From positions 1-64,000 of the forward strand of contig JBGAGT010000003.1 in NCBI GenBank assembly GCA_044226535.1: DNA of 64,000 bases, read 5' to 3'. Below are positions 45,401 through 53,266 of the stretch, piece by piece. This DNA comes from VBCG01 sp044226535. Lineage in GTDB: Bacteria; Pseudomonadota; Gammaproteobacteria; Burkholderiales; Casimicrobiaceae. The position numbers were made by a program, and so were the translations under genes. The notes beneath the pieces were generated by a model, which made no database searches, had not been told where the DNA came from, and saw only the letters and a program-made list of their open reading frames with translations. Position 1 is the stretch's first letter. Each line of letters starts with the position of its first letter.

Positions 45401-47122
45401 CTAGTCGCGCAGGCGCACGCCGAAGCGCAGCGCCAGCCCGAGGCCGATGGCGACCAGCACGATGTTGACCAGTGACAGCGCCGCGACCACGTCGATCGCG
45501 CCGCCCTGCCACAGCGAGACGAGCTCGGCGCCGATCACCTCGTTGCCGGGCGCGAGCAGGTAGACGCCGGTGGAATACTCGCGCTCGAAAATCAGGAACA
45601 CCAGGAGCCACGAGCCGAGCAGCCCGTGGCGGATCAGCGGCAGCGTGATCTCGCGCGAGATGCGCCCGCGCGTGGCGCCGATGGTGCGCGCGGCCTCCTC
45701 GAGCTCGGTCGAGACCTGGAACATCGAGGTCGAGATGAGGCGCATGCCGTAGGCGAGCCACACCACGGTGTACGCGAGCCACATGCTGAACAGCGTCGCG
45801 CGCAGCGGCGTGAGGGGCTTGATGAACAGGAACAGCCACAGGAAGGCGAGGCCGGCGAGGAGCCCAGGCACGGCGCGCGGGATCAGCACCAGGTAGTCGA
45901 CGAAGCGCGACCAGCCGTCGTTGCGCCGGTGCGTGGCGAAGCCGATGGCGGTGTAGCAGGCCACCGCCAGCGCGCCGCCGATCGTCCCGATCAGGATGGT
46001 GTTGACGATGGCGCGGGTGTGCGTGGGCTCGTCGAACACCGCCCGGAAGTTGTCGAGCGTGAAAGCCTCGGACAGCGACACGCCGATGCCCCAGTTGGTG
46101 ACGAAGGCGCGCAGCGCGATCCCCGACACCGGCACGATCACCGCGAGGAACATCCAGGCGAGGATCAGCGCCATCGCGGCCGCCTTCCACCTGCCGAGCG
46201 GCAACGCCTTCATGCGCGTGGCCTTGCCCTTGATGGTGGCGTAGCGCCGCGCGTTCTGCAAAAGCCGTCGCTGCAGCAGCACCAGCGGGAAGGTGATGGC
46301 GACGATGGCGATCGCCACCGCGGCCATCAGGTGGTAGGACGGCGTGCCGAGCTTGTTGGTGAGCTTGTAGAGGTAGGTCGACAGCACGAGGTGGCCCTCG
46401 GGGTCACCCAGCACCAGCGGCAGGCCGAAGAGCTCGAAGCCGAGGAAGAACACCAGCACCGAGGCGAACAGCAGGGCCGGCGCGATCAGCGGCAGGCTGA
46501 CGGTGGTGGCGACCTTGAGCGGCGAGGCGCCGGCCGTGCGCGCGGCTTCCTCGACGTCGGAGCCGAGGCTCTTCAGCGCCGCCGATGCGTAGACGTAGAC
46601 GTTGGGCACGTGCGTCAGGCCCGCGATCACCGCCATGGCCGGGATCGTGTAGAGGCCCCAGGGCGAGCCGCCGAAGAGCTGCTGCGACCACACCGAGTAG
46701 AAGCCGACGGGCCCTGCGGCGACCACGTAGCCGAACGACAGCACCATCGGCGACACGAAGCTCGGCACCAGGATGATGGGCTCGAGGATGCGCTTGGCCG
46801 GCAGGTCGGTGCGCTCCATGACGAAGGCCAGCAGCGCGCCGAGCGGCACGGCGATCAGCGTCATGCCGACGGCGAGGATCGTCGAGTTGAGGAAGGCCTG
46901 CCAGAAGTCGGCGTCGGCGAGGACGAAGCGGTAGGCGTCGAGCCCCGCGGTGCGCCGCGCGTCGAAGAACGGCGCCGTCAGGAAGCTCTGGTAGAGGATC
47001 AGCGCCAGCGGCGCGAGCACCACCGTGGCGGTGGTGGCGATGGTCAGCGCGCGGGGCAGTCCCGACCACGCGCTGCCGGCTGCGCCGGCGGGCAGCGAGG
47101 TGTCGATCGGCAGGCTCGCCAT
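45401..47122 (-). CDS. ABC importer permease, FbpB-like double-length
   Basis: 573-residue permease with two six-helix halves. Each half holds an EAA loop: EEAARTAGASPLKVATTVSL (about 191-210) and EEAARTIGATRGRISREITL (about 470-490). This internal duplication is characteristic of FbpB/SfuB-type iron and related importers. It lies between the binding-protein and ATPase genes; the intercistronic hairpin upstream may set its lower expression. Confidence 0.88.
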   Translation of the reverse strand: MASLPIDTSLPAGAAGSAWSGLPRALTIATTATVVLAPLALILYQSFLTAPFFDARRTAGLDAYRFVLADADFWQAFLNSTILAVGMTLIAVPLGALLAFVMERTDLPAKRILEPIILVPSFVSPMVLSFGYVVAAGPVGFYSVWSQQLFGGSPWGLYTIPAMAVIAGLTHVPNVYVYASAALKSLGSDVEEAARTAGASPLKVATTVSLPLIAPALLFASVLVFFLGFELFGLPLVLGDPEGHLVLSTYLYKLTNKLGTPSYHLMAAVAIAIVAITFPLVLLQRRLLQNARRYATIKGKATRMKALPLGRWKAAAMALILAWMFLAVIVPVSGIALRAFVTNWGIGVSLSEAFTLDNFRAVFDEPTHTRAIVNTILIGTIGGALAVACYTAIGFATHRRNDGWSRFVDYLVLIPRAVPGLLAGLAFLWLFLFIKPLTPLRATLFSMWLAYTVVWLAYGMRLISTSMFQVSTELEEAARTIGATRGRISREITLPLIRHGLLGSWLLVFLIFEREYSTGVYLLAPGNEVIGAELVSLWQGGAIDVVAALSLVNIVLVAIGLGLALRFGVRLRD

Positions 47123-47165
47123 TGTTGGCTTGGCGATCGCGGTGGGCGCAGCGCCGCGCGCATTC

Positions 47166-47196
47166 GCGCGGGCGCCGCGCTCGGCAGCGCCCGCGC
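47166..47196 (-). promoter_or_regulatory. Intercistronic hairpin after the binding-protein gene
   Basis: GCGCGGGCGC (47166-47175) and GCGCCCGCGC (47187-47196): a perfect 10-bp stem with an 11-base loop in the 79-base gap between the binding-protein stop and permease start. Such hairpins commonly protect the upstream message, so that binding protein is made in excess. No T run follows, so full termination is unlikely. Confidence 0.55.
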
Positions 47197-47201
47197 GGCG
47201 G

Positions 47202-48305
47202 CTACTTCGCGCCGGCGGCGATCTCGCCCTTCCAGGCGTTGATGTAGTCGAGGCGCTTCTTGGGATCGAGGTAGGAAACGATCTCCGAGCTCACGGGGAT
47301 CGGCTTCACGTTCGCGCCGAGCTGCTTGTTGAGGCTCGCCGCGGTGTATTCGGCGTCGACGTCGGTGCGGATGGCGAAGAGCTCGACGGCGCTGCCGATC
47401 TGCTTCTGCCCGCGCTGCGAGAGGATGTAGTCGGTCCACAGCTTCGCGGCGTTGGGGTTCTTGGCGTGCTTGCCGATGAACATCACCCGCGACAGCACCA
47501 GCGTGTAGTCCCTGGGCAGCACGACGCCCAGCGACGGGTCCTTCTTGGCGCGCACCAGCGCGTAGGAGCCCAGCACGTTGTAGCCCAGGAGGTGCTCGCC
47601 CGACGACACCTTTTCCAGCATGTTGCCGGTGCTCGAGTAGACGCTGTACTTGGCCTTGCCGAACGCCTTCTCGAGGTCCTTCATGCCGGCGTAGTACTTC
47701 GAGTCCTGCACCACGAACATGAACCCGACGCCGCTCTTCTCGATGTCGTAGGTGTTGACCTTGCCCTTGAACTTGTCGGTCTTGGTGTCGAGGAGCTTCG
47801 CGAACGCCGCGTGGTCCTGCGGCACTTCGTCCGGCGCGACCAGCCGCTTGTTGTAGATGAACACCGCGGGCTCGTAGGTCGTGCCCCAGGCCTCGCCCTT
47901 GTACACCGCCCATCCGGGGAGCTTCGATGCCTCGGGCGAGGCGTACGCCGCCGCGTGGCCCTCGTCGACGAGCTTCACCTGCAGGTCCATGGCCGAGCTC
48001 CACATCACGTCGGCACCGGGCTGCCCCGACGCCTCCTCGGCGATGAATCGGTTGTACATCTCGGTCGAGTTCATGTCGTTGTACTCGACCTTGATGTCGG
48101 GATAGAGCGCGTTGAAGTCCTTGATCAGCGGCTGCGCAGCCTTGGTGTCGAGCGCGCTGTAGATGACGACCTTGCCTTCCTTCTTCGCGGCCTCGATCAC
48201 CTTGGCATAGTCGGCCGGGTAGCCGGCGGGGACGCCCTGCGCGAACGCGGTGCCGGCACAGGCGGCGGCCAGCGTGCCGGCCAGCCCGAGCATGCGGATC
48301 AACAT
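47202..48305 (-). CDS. ABC importer substrate-binding protein, FbpA/AfuA-like
   Basis: 367 residues, signal peptide about 1-22 (GTLAAACAGTAFAQG). VVIYSALDTKAAQPLIKDF, GADVMWSSAMDLQVKLVD, AVFIYNKRLV, LLGYNVLGSYALVRA and VMFIGKHAKNPNAAKLWTDY place it in the type-D iron/thiamine/polyamine binding class. The C-terminal tyrosine pair that grips Fe3+ in classical FbpA is not obvious, so the substrate could be a phosphorylated or organic anion rather than iron. First gene of the operon, with GAGGAG before its ATG. Confidence 0.85.
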   Translation of the reverse strand: MLIRMLGLAGTLAAACAGTAFAQGVPAGYPADYAKVIEAAKKEGKVVIYSALDTKAAQPLIKDFNALYPDIKVEYNDMNSTEMYNRFIAEEASGQPGADVMWSSAMDLQVKLVDEGHAAAYASPEASKLPGWAVYKGEAWGTTYEPAVFIYNKRLVAPDEVPQDHAAFAKLLDTKTDKFKGKVNTYDIEKSGVGFMFVVQDSKYYAGMKDLEKAFGKAKYSVYSSTGNMLEKVSSGEHLLGYNVLGSYALVRAKKDPSLGVVLPRDYTLVLSRVMFIGKHAKNPNAAKLWTDYILSQRGQKQIGSAVELFAIRTDVDAEYTAASLNKQLGANVKPIPVSSEIVSYLDPKKRLDYINAWKGEIAAGAK

Positions 48306-48308
48306 GGT

Positions 48309-48363
48309 TTCTCCTCGTGGATTGTCGCGGCCCGCCTCCGGGCCGCCGTTTGCGCCGATTATA
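48309..48363 (-). promoter_or_regulatory. Promoter, leader hairpin and ribosome site of the ABC importer operon
   Basis: On the minus strand: -10 TATAAT (48358-48363), then a GCGGCCC/GGGCCGC hairpin (48327-48346, 7-bp stem), then GAGGAGAA (48309-48316) before the ATG. The -35 is poor. I found no Fur box, which weakens an iron-regulated reading of the operon. Confidence 0.5.
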
Positions 48364-48423
48364 GGCGCGGCGGGAAGCGGCGCGGGAATCTTTCCTGCCT
48401 GGGCGAGGGGGGTACGGAACTCA

Positions 48424-48684
48424 TCACGGCGGCGGTGGTTCGACGATTCCCTTCAGCCAAGGCACGAGGTGCTCCATGTCGATAGCTTTGTCGTCGAAGA
48501 GATTCATGAGCGTGGAGTGGACCGCCTGCGAGTCCGCGGTGATCCGGTAGCCGTTGATGCGCAGGAAGACGTCGGCGATCGCAAATGCCGCGCGCCTGTC
48601 GCCGTCGACGAAGAGATGGTCCTGCACATGAAGACGGAGTCCGGCACCGAGGCGCGCGACGCCGCAAGGTGTCCGGAAGGCAGC
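48424..48684 (-). pseudogene. Truncated Doc-family toxin gene
   Basis: Only the C-terminal part of a death-on-curing (Fic/Doc) protein remains. LHVQDHLFVDGDRRAAFAIA corresponds to the catalytic HPFxDGNKR motif, degraded to HLFVDGDRR. ADVFLRINGYRIT, HSTLMNLFDDKAID and LVPWLKGIVEPPPP match the Doc C terminus. The open frame runs back without a stop to within 3 bases of the tRNA-Pro CCA end, where the N-terminal half should be. A GTG at 48627 could start a 67-residue peptide but lacks the first helices. No antitoxin is seen next to it. Confidence 0.7.
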
Positions 48685-48686
48685 AA

Positions 48687-48763
48687 TGGTCGGGGTGAGA
48701 GGATTCGAACCTCCGGCCTCTACGTCCCGAACGTAGCGCTCTACCAGGCTAAGCTACACCCCG
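48687..48763 (-). tRNA. tRNA-Pro (anticodon CGG)
   Basis: 77 bases including an encoded CCA (48687-48689). Acceptor arms CGGGGTG/CACCCCG pair perfectly with discriminator A. The anticodon arm CTACG-TTCGGGA-CGTAG has CGG as anticodon, and the T arm contains GGTTCGAATCC. It reads CCG, the most used proline codon in this GC-rich sequence. It lies downstream of ispB on the same strand; its 3' end abuts the Doc remnant. Confidence 0.96.
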
Positions 48764-48788
48764 TGTACTGCGGCATGCTGCGCGCGGC

Positions 48789-48814
48789 GATTCCCCGCTT
48801 GCGCGCACGCGGGG
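48789..48814. repeat. Degenerate palindrome related to the dispersed repeat
   Basis: GATTCCCCGCTTGCGCGCAC followed by GCGGGG: the CCCCGCTTGCGCG core matches the reverse of the 19-kb repeats, but the second arm is shifted. It is in the 132-base gap between the ispB stop and tRNA-Pro; nothing else is seen in that gap. Confidence 0.4.
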
Positions 48815-48895
48815 CCTTGCGGCCACGCTCGCGATGCCTCCCCGAGGGAAGGCGCGAGGATTCCGGGTCCCCGGGAAGGCCGCCCCGTTGCAGGG

Positions 48896-49864
48896 CTAGA
48901 AATCCCGATTCGCCGCGAAAGCCGCCAATTGTAGCAGAGTCCGCCTCTGCGGCGTGTCGGTCAGGCCGTCGAGGCAGCGCGCCGCGGCCTCCGATTCGCG
49001 CTGCGCGCGGCCCCGGGCGTAGTCGATCGCGCCGGTCGAGGCCATCAGCGCATGCGCCGCGTCGAACTCGACCGGCGCGCCCGCGTCGATCGCGGCGCGC
49101 AGTCGCGCCACCTCGGCGGCGGGGCCCGTGGCGAGCGCGCGGATCAGCGGCAGCGTCATCTTGCCCTCGGCGAGGTCGTCGCCCAGGTTCTTGCCGAGCG
49201 TGGCCGCGTCGCCCTCGTAGTCGAGCACGTCGTCCTGCACCTGGAAGGCGATGCCGAGGTGCGCGCCGTAGCGCGTCATCGCCTCCTCGGCGGCGCCGGC
49301 CGCACCGCCCAGCACCGCGCCGATGCGCGCGGCCGCCTCGAAGAGCTTAGCGGTCTTGCGCCGCACCACCCCGATGTAGGCCTCCTCGTCGAGCGAGGCG
49401 TTGCCGACGTTGAGGAGCTGCATCACCTCGCCCTGAGCGATCTCGTTGGTCGCGTCGGCGAGGATCGCCAGCACCGGCATGCGGCCGGTGCCGACCATCA
49501 GCTGGAAGGCGCGCGAGTACAGGAAGTCGCCGACCAGCACGGCCGCGGCGTTGCCGAACTGCGCGTTGGCGGTGGCGCGGCCGCGGCGCTGCGAGGACTC
49601 GTCGACGACGTCGTCGTGCAGCAGCGTCGCGGTGTGGATCATCTCGATCGCCGCGGCGAGCACGTGGTGGTCGCGGCCGCGGTAGCCGAAGGCCCCGGCG
49701 GCGAGCAGCAGCACGATGGGGCGCAGGCGCTTGCCGCCGCTGCCGACGATGTACTCGCCGATCTGCCGCACCAGGGCGACGTCGGTGTCGAGGCTCGCGC
49801 GCAGCACGCCGTCGACCTCGCGCATGTCGGCGGCAACGGCGTCGGTCAGGAACGGGAGGCTCAA
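48896..49864 (-). CDS. ispB: Octaprenyl diphosphate synthase
   Basis: Builds the C40 side chain of ubiquinone. Both Asp-rich motifs are present: LLHDDVVDESSQRRG and FQVQDDVLDYEGD, along with GGKRLRPIVLLLAA. No in-frame ATG fits well. TTG 49864 gives 322 residues, close to E. coli IspB (323), and the N terminus LSLPFLTDAVAADMREVDG. ATG 49825 would give a shorter protein missing the first helix. It is divergent from rplU-rpmA, the common bacterial arrangement. Confidence 0.92.
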   Translation of the reverse strand: MSLPFLTDAVAADMREVDGVLRASLDTDVALVRQIGEYIVGSGGKRLRPIVLLLAAGAFGYRGRDHHVLAAAIEMIHTATLLHDDVVDESSQRRGRATANAQFGNAAAVLVGDFLYSRAFQLMVGTGRMPVLAILADATNEIAQGEVMQLLNVGNASLDEEAYIGVVRRKTAKLFEAAARIGAVLGGAAGAAEEAMTRYGAHLGIAFQVQDDVLDYEGDAATLGKNLGDDLAEGKMTLPLIRALATGPAAEVARLRAAIDAGAPVEFDAAHALMASTGAIDYARGRAQRESEAAARCLDGLTDTPQRRTLLQLAAFAANRDF

Positions 49865-50239
49865 GGGGACCCGGGAGAAGGCGGCGGTGGCGATGCGCGG
49901 CCGGTTGCGCCGGGACGCCCCGGCCCGGCCGGGACGACGCGCCGCGCACGCGCCGCGCGGGAGCCGCGATTCTACCCGAGCGTCCTGTCCTGCCTGTCCG
50001 GTGGCCGACGCCGGGCCGGCGGTGCGCACGGCGCCGAAGCGTGCCTCGCGAACGGCGTGTGGGCCTTGCCGGCGCCCCGCGGCGGGTTTGACGGCATCTC
50101 CGAAAATCCGTTATACTTCAAGACTTTTCGCGATCCGCCGTGGGCCGGGCGCGCCGGGAAACCGGCCGCAGGCGGCGGCGGAGCGGGCCAATGGCGCGGG
50201 GCATTGCGCCAAGTCGTTGTTCAATCAGGAGTTTCATCC
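49865..50239. promoter_or_regulatory. ispB/rplU intergenic region with rplU promoter
   Basis: The 375-base divergent gap. For rplU: -35 TTGACG (50088-50093), 18-base spacer, -10 TATACT (50112-50117), then a leader of about 115 bases ending in a CAGGAG site (50225-50230) before the ATG at 50240. The half near ispB is extremely GC-rich and shows no clear promoter or gene. Confidence 0.75.
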
Positions 50240-50551
50240 ATGTACGCGGTCATAAAAACCGGTGGCAAGCAGTATCGCGTCGCCGCCGGCGAAAAACTCA
50301 AAGTCGAACAGATACCGGCGGATGTGGGCGCAAGTGTGGTTCTCGACCAGGTCTTGATGGTCGGCGAGGGCGACAGCGTCCGGCTCGGTACGCCGAACGT
50401 CGCGGGTGCGACGGTCACGGCAACGGTTGTCGCGCACGGGCGCGGCGACAAGGTGAAGATCTTCAAGATGCGCCGCCGCAAGCACTACCAGAAGCACCAG
50501 GGGCATCGCCAGAACTACACCGAGCTCAAGATCGAGTCGATCGCGGCCTAG
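50240..50551 (+). CDS. rplU: 50S ribosomal protein L21
   Basis: 103 residues, the standard L21 length: MYAVIKTGGKQYRVAAGEKL, then KMRRRKHYQKHQGHRQNYTE, which binds 23S rRNA. First gene of rplU-rpmA under a clear sigma-70-type promoter. Confidence 0.98.
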   Translation: MYAVIKTGGKQYRVAAGEKLKVEQIPADVGASVVLDQVLMVGEGDSVRLGTPNVAGATVTATVVAHGRGDKVKIFKMRRRKHYQKHQGHRQNYTELKIESIAA

Positions 50552-50565
50552 AGGAGCACACCACC

Positions 50566-50841
50566 ATGGCACACAAAAAGGCAGGCGGCAGCTCGCGCAA
50601 CGGGCGCGATTCGCACGCCAAGCGTCTCGGCACCAAGGTCTACGGCGGCGAAGCCATCCGCGCGGGCGGCATCATCGTGCGGCAGCGCGGCACACCCATC
50701 CACGCAGGCCTCAACGTCGGCGTCGGCAAGGACTTCACGCTTTACGCGCGGGTCGACGGCACCGTGAGCTTCACCGTCAAGGGCGCCAAGGGCGACAAGT
50801 TCGCCAACGTGACGCCGGTCGAGGCCAAGGCCGCGGCCTAG
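50566..50841 (+). CDS. rpmA: 50S ribosomal protein L27
   Basis: 91 residues: MAHKKAGGSSRNGRDSHAKR, with the conserved N-terminal tail that reaches the peptidyl-transferase centre already in mature form after Met removal (no cleavable extension of the Firmicutes type). GAGGAG precedes the ATG. In most proteobacteria obgE follows; here the operon ends. Confidence 0.98.
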   Translation: MAHKKAGGSSRNGRDSHAKRLGTKVYGGEAIRAGGIIVRQRGTPIHAGLNVGVGKDFTLYARVDGTVSFTVKGAKGDKFANVTPVEAKAAA

Positions 50842-50882
50842 CGAGGGCGACACCGGCGCGCCAAGCGCGCTCCCGCAGCATC

Positions 50883-50921
50883 CGAATCGGCCGGCCGGGG
50901 CAACCCGCGCCGGCCGATTCG
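50883..50921. terminator. Bidirectional hairpin between rpmA and lptG
   Basis: CGAATCGGCCGGC (50883-50895) and GCCGGCCGATTCG (50909-50921): a perfect 13-bp stem with a 13-base loop, centred between convergent stops. No T run, but the position suits termination from both sides. Confidence 0.65.
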
Positions 50922-50924
50922 CAT

Positions 50925-52007
50925 CTAGCGCCGCTCCTTCACGTACATCATGGTCGCCGCGACCAGCATGAAGAACACCAGCGGCGTGACCGCGCTGAAC
51001 AGCGGCGGCCAGTCGTTGAGCACGCCCAGGTTGGAGAAGAGGCGTCCCACCAGGAAGAACGCCAGCCCCAGCATGGTGCCGATGAAGATGCGCATGCCCA
51101 TGCCGCTCGAGCGCCGCTGGAACTGCGCGAAGGGCAGCGCCAGGATCATCATGGTGATCACCGTCACCGGGTAGAAGATCTTGCTCCAGAACGCGGTCTC
51201 GAAGCGCGACGCCTTCTGCGAGTTGCCGCGCAGCACGCGTATGTTGTCGTATAGCGCGTCGAGGCCGAGGCGCTCGGGCGCGACCGTGTAGACCGTGAGG
51301 ATCGACGGCTTGAGCACGGTGTCCCAGGCCCAGCTCGCCGCGGTCGTGACGCTGGCGCTGTCGGTGCCGATCTCGGTGGTGCTGACGTTGGTCAGCAGCC
51401 ACTGGTTGCGGCCGGGCTCGAAGCGCGCCGACTCGGCGACGCGCACGCGCTCGAGGCGATAGTCGGCGTCGAACTCGTAGATGTGCACGCCGAGCAGCGT
51501 CATGTCGGCGAGCAGCGAGCGGATGTTGACGAACGTGCGGTCCTGCTTGAACCAGAACCCGCTCTGGAACTGCTGGGCGATCATCTGCGAGCCGCTGCGC
51601 GAGGTCGCGCGCATGGTCTGCGCGAGGCGCTCGGCGGGCGGCGCGAAGAACTCGCCCGCGAGGAAGGTCGCGATCGCCAGCGGGATGCCGATGCGCGCCA
51701 CGGCCCAGGTGACCTGCAGCATCGACGCGCCCGAGGCGCGCATCACCGTGTACTCGGAGTTGGAGACGAGCTGCGAAATGGCGAACAGCGTGCCGATCAG
51801 TGCCGACACGGGGAAGAGCTCGTACATCCGCGAGGGCAGGTGCAGCGCGACGAACAGCACCGCCTGCGACAGCGTGTAGCCGTTGCGGCCGACGTCCGAG
51901 ATCTCCTGGATCAGGTCGAAGAAGCCGAACAGCAGCACCAGCGCGATGAAGATCAGCAGCGTGGCGAGCAGCACCTCGCGGCCGATGTACGAGCGGAGGA
52001 GGCGCAT
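50925..52007 (-). CDS. lptG: LPS export permease LptG
   Basis: Inner-membrane subunit of LptB2FG, which extracts LPS from the inner membrane. 360 residues: three N-terminal helices (YIGREVLLATLLIFIALVLL and following), coupling region YTVMRASGASMLQV, a periplasmic beta-jellyroll (about 130-270) and three C-terminal helices. Starts 5 bases after the lptF stop. LptB is not in this window. Confidence 0.93.
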   Translation of the reverse strand: MRLLRSYIGREVLLATLLIFIALVLLFGFFDLIQEISDVGRNGYTLSQAVLFVALHLPSRMYELFPVSALIGTLFAISQLVSNSEYTVMRASGASMLQVTWAVARIGIPLAIATFLAGEFFAPPAERLAQTMRATSRSGSQMIAQQFQSGFWFKQDRTFVNIRSLLADMTLLGVHIYEFDADYRLERVRVAESARFEPGRNQWLLTNVSTTEIGTDSASVTTAASWAWDTVLKPSILTVYTVAPERLGLDALYDNIRVLRGNSQKASRFETAFWSKIFYPVTVITMMILALPFAQFQRRSSGMGMRIFIGTMLGLAFFLVGRLFSNLGVLNDWPPLFSAVTPLVFFMLVAATMMYVKERR

Positions 52008-52012
52008 CGCGA

Positions 52013-53164
52013 CTAGGCCGCCGCCGCGGACGGTTGCGCGGGTGGCGCCGGCGGGGGCGGCGCCGGCGGGGACGGCGGCGACGCGGGGGGCGGCGCCCCC
52101 TTGGGCCGCCTTACCGCCATCTGGTAGCGGAACAGCGCGACCGCCAGCGCCAGCGCGATGCCGTGCGGCAGCAGGAAGCCCGCGGTCAGCGACAGCTTCC
52201 CCTGCGCGATCAGGCTCTGCACGATGTTGAGGCTGTTCGAGTACAGCATGTACATGAACGCCGCCGCGAGGAGGTTGAACGAGCGGCCCATGCGCGGGTT
52301 CACGTGCGCCAGCGGGATCGCCAGCAGCACCAGCACCAGCGCCTCGATGGGCACCGACAGCCGCCAGAAGAGCTCGCCGCGCTGGGTGTTGTCCTCGAAG
52401 TCGATCAGGCGCTCGGTGGGGATGGCCTTGCGGGTCAGCGTGACGGCGCGCGCCTCGGCGGGCTCGATGCGCCGCGCCAGCCGGTCGAACTCGACGATGC
52501 GGAATTCGGGCGTGCCGGGCTTGCCTTCGTAGCGCCGGCCCTCGCCCAGCACGATGAAGCGGTCGCCGTTCTTGGCTTCCTCGAGCCGCGCGGTGCGCGC
52601 GAAGGTGGTCTGGTCGCCGTTGTCGCCGATGGAGTGCAGGAAGACGTTGTGGATGGTGCCGGTGAAGGTGTCGACACGCTCCACGAACACCACCAGGTTG
52701 GCGCGGCGGAACTCCTTGAAGAGTCCCGGGGCGAGCAGCGCCACCTCGTCGCGCTGCTCGAGCTGCTGCTCGTACTCGGCCTTGCGGCGCTCGGCCCAGG
52801 GCGAGAGGAACAGCGACAGCACCACGATGGCGATGAGGAAGGGCACCGAGAACCACAGGATCGGCCGCAGCGTCGCGGTCAGCGACTGGCCCGAGGTGAA
52901 CCACACCACCATCTCGCTGTCGCGGTACCAGCGCGACAGGGTCAGCAGCACCGTCAGGAACAGCGCCACCGACAGCAGGACATTGAGGTAGAAGACGGCG
53001 TTGAAGCCCAGCAGGGCCAGGATCCCCTCGGGGGCCACCCCGCCGCCGGCGGCGCGGGCGAGCAGCCGCAGCACCAGGTTGGTGAACAGGATGCCGAGCA
53101 GGATCAGGAACAGCCCGAAGGCGGTCGCGGTCAGCTCGCGGATGAGGGTGCGCCGGAAGATCAT
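52013..53164 (-). CDS. lptF: LPS export permease LptF
   Basis: 383 residues, partner of LptG. Same layout: helices about 15-37, 50-80 and 100-120; periplasmic jellyroll about 125-265; helices about 275-360. The C-terminal 25 residues are a Pro/Ala tail (RRPKGAPPPASPPSPPAPPP) not usual for LptF. It is divergent from pepA, as in E. coli. Confidence 0.93.
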   Translation of the reverse strand: MIFRRTLIRELTATAFGLFLILLGILFTNLVLRLLARAAGGGVAPEGILALLGFNAVFYLNVLLSVALFLTVLLTLSRWYRDSEMVVWFTSGQSLTATLRPILWFSVPFLIAIVVLSLFLSPWAERRKAEYEQQLEQRDEVALLAPGLFKEFRRANLVVFVERVDTFTGTIHNVFLHSIGDNGDQTTFARTARLEEAKNGDRFIVLGEGRRYEGKPGTPEFRIVEFDRLARRIEPAEARAVTLTRKAIPTERLIDFEDNTQRGELFWRLSVPIEALVLVLLAIPLAHVNPRMGRSFNLLAAAFMYMLYSNSLNIVQSLIAQGKLSLTAGFLLPHGIALALAVALFRYQMAVRRPKGAPPPASPPSPPAPPPPAPPAQPSAAAA

Positions 53165-53180
53165 GACGCCGGGAAATATT

Positions 53181-53210
53181 TTGACTTTTTGGCGATTATT
53201 TGCCGATAAT
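53181..53210 (+). promoter_or_regulatory. pepA promoter
   Basis: -35 TTGACT (53181-53186) and -10 GATAAT (53205-53210), 18-base spacing, in an AT-rich patch (53175-53215) that also must hold the lptF promoter on the other strand. It is 57 bases before the pepA ATG. Confidence 0.7.
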
Positions 53211-53266
53211 TCGCCGCGGTCCGCTTATCCGTACAAAATCCCGGCGGCGGACGAGAAGGGAGCGCG

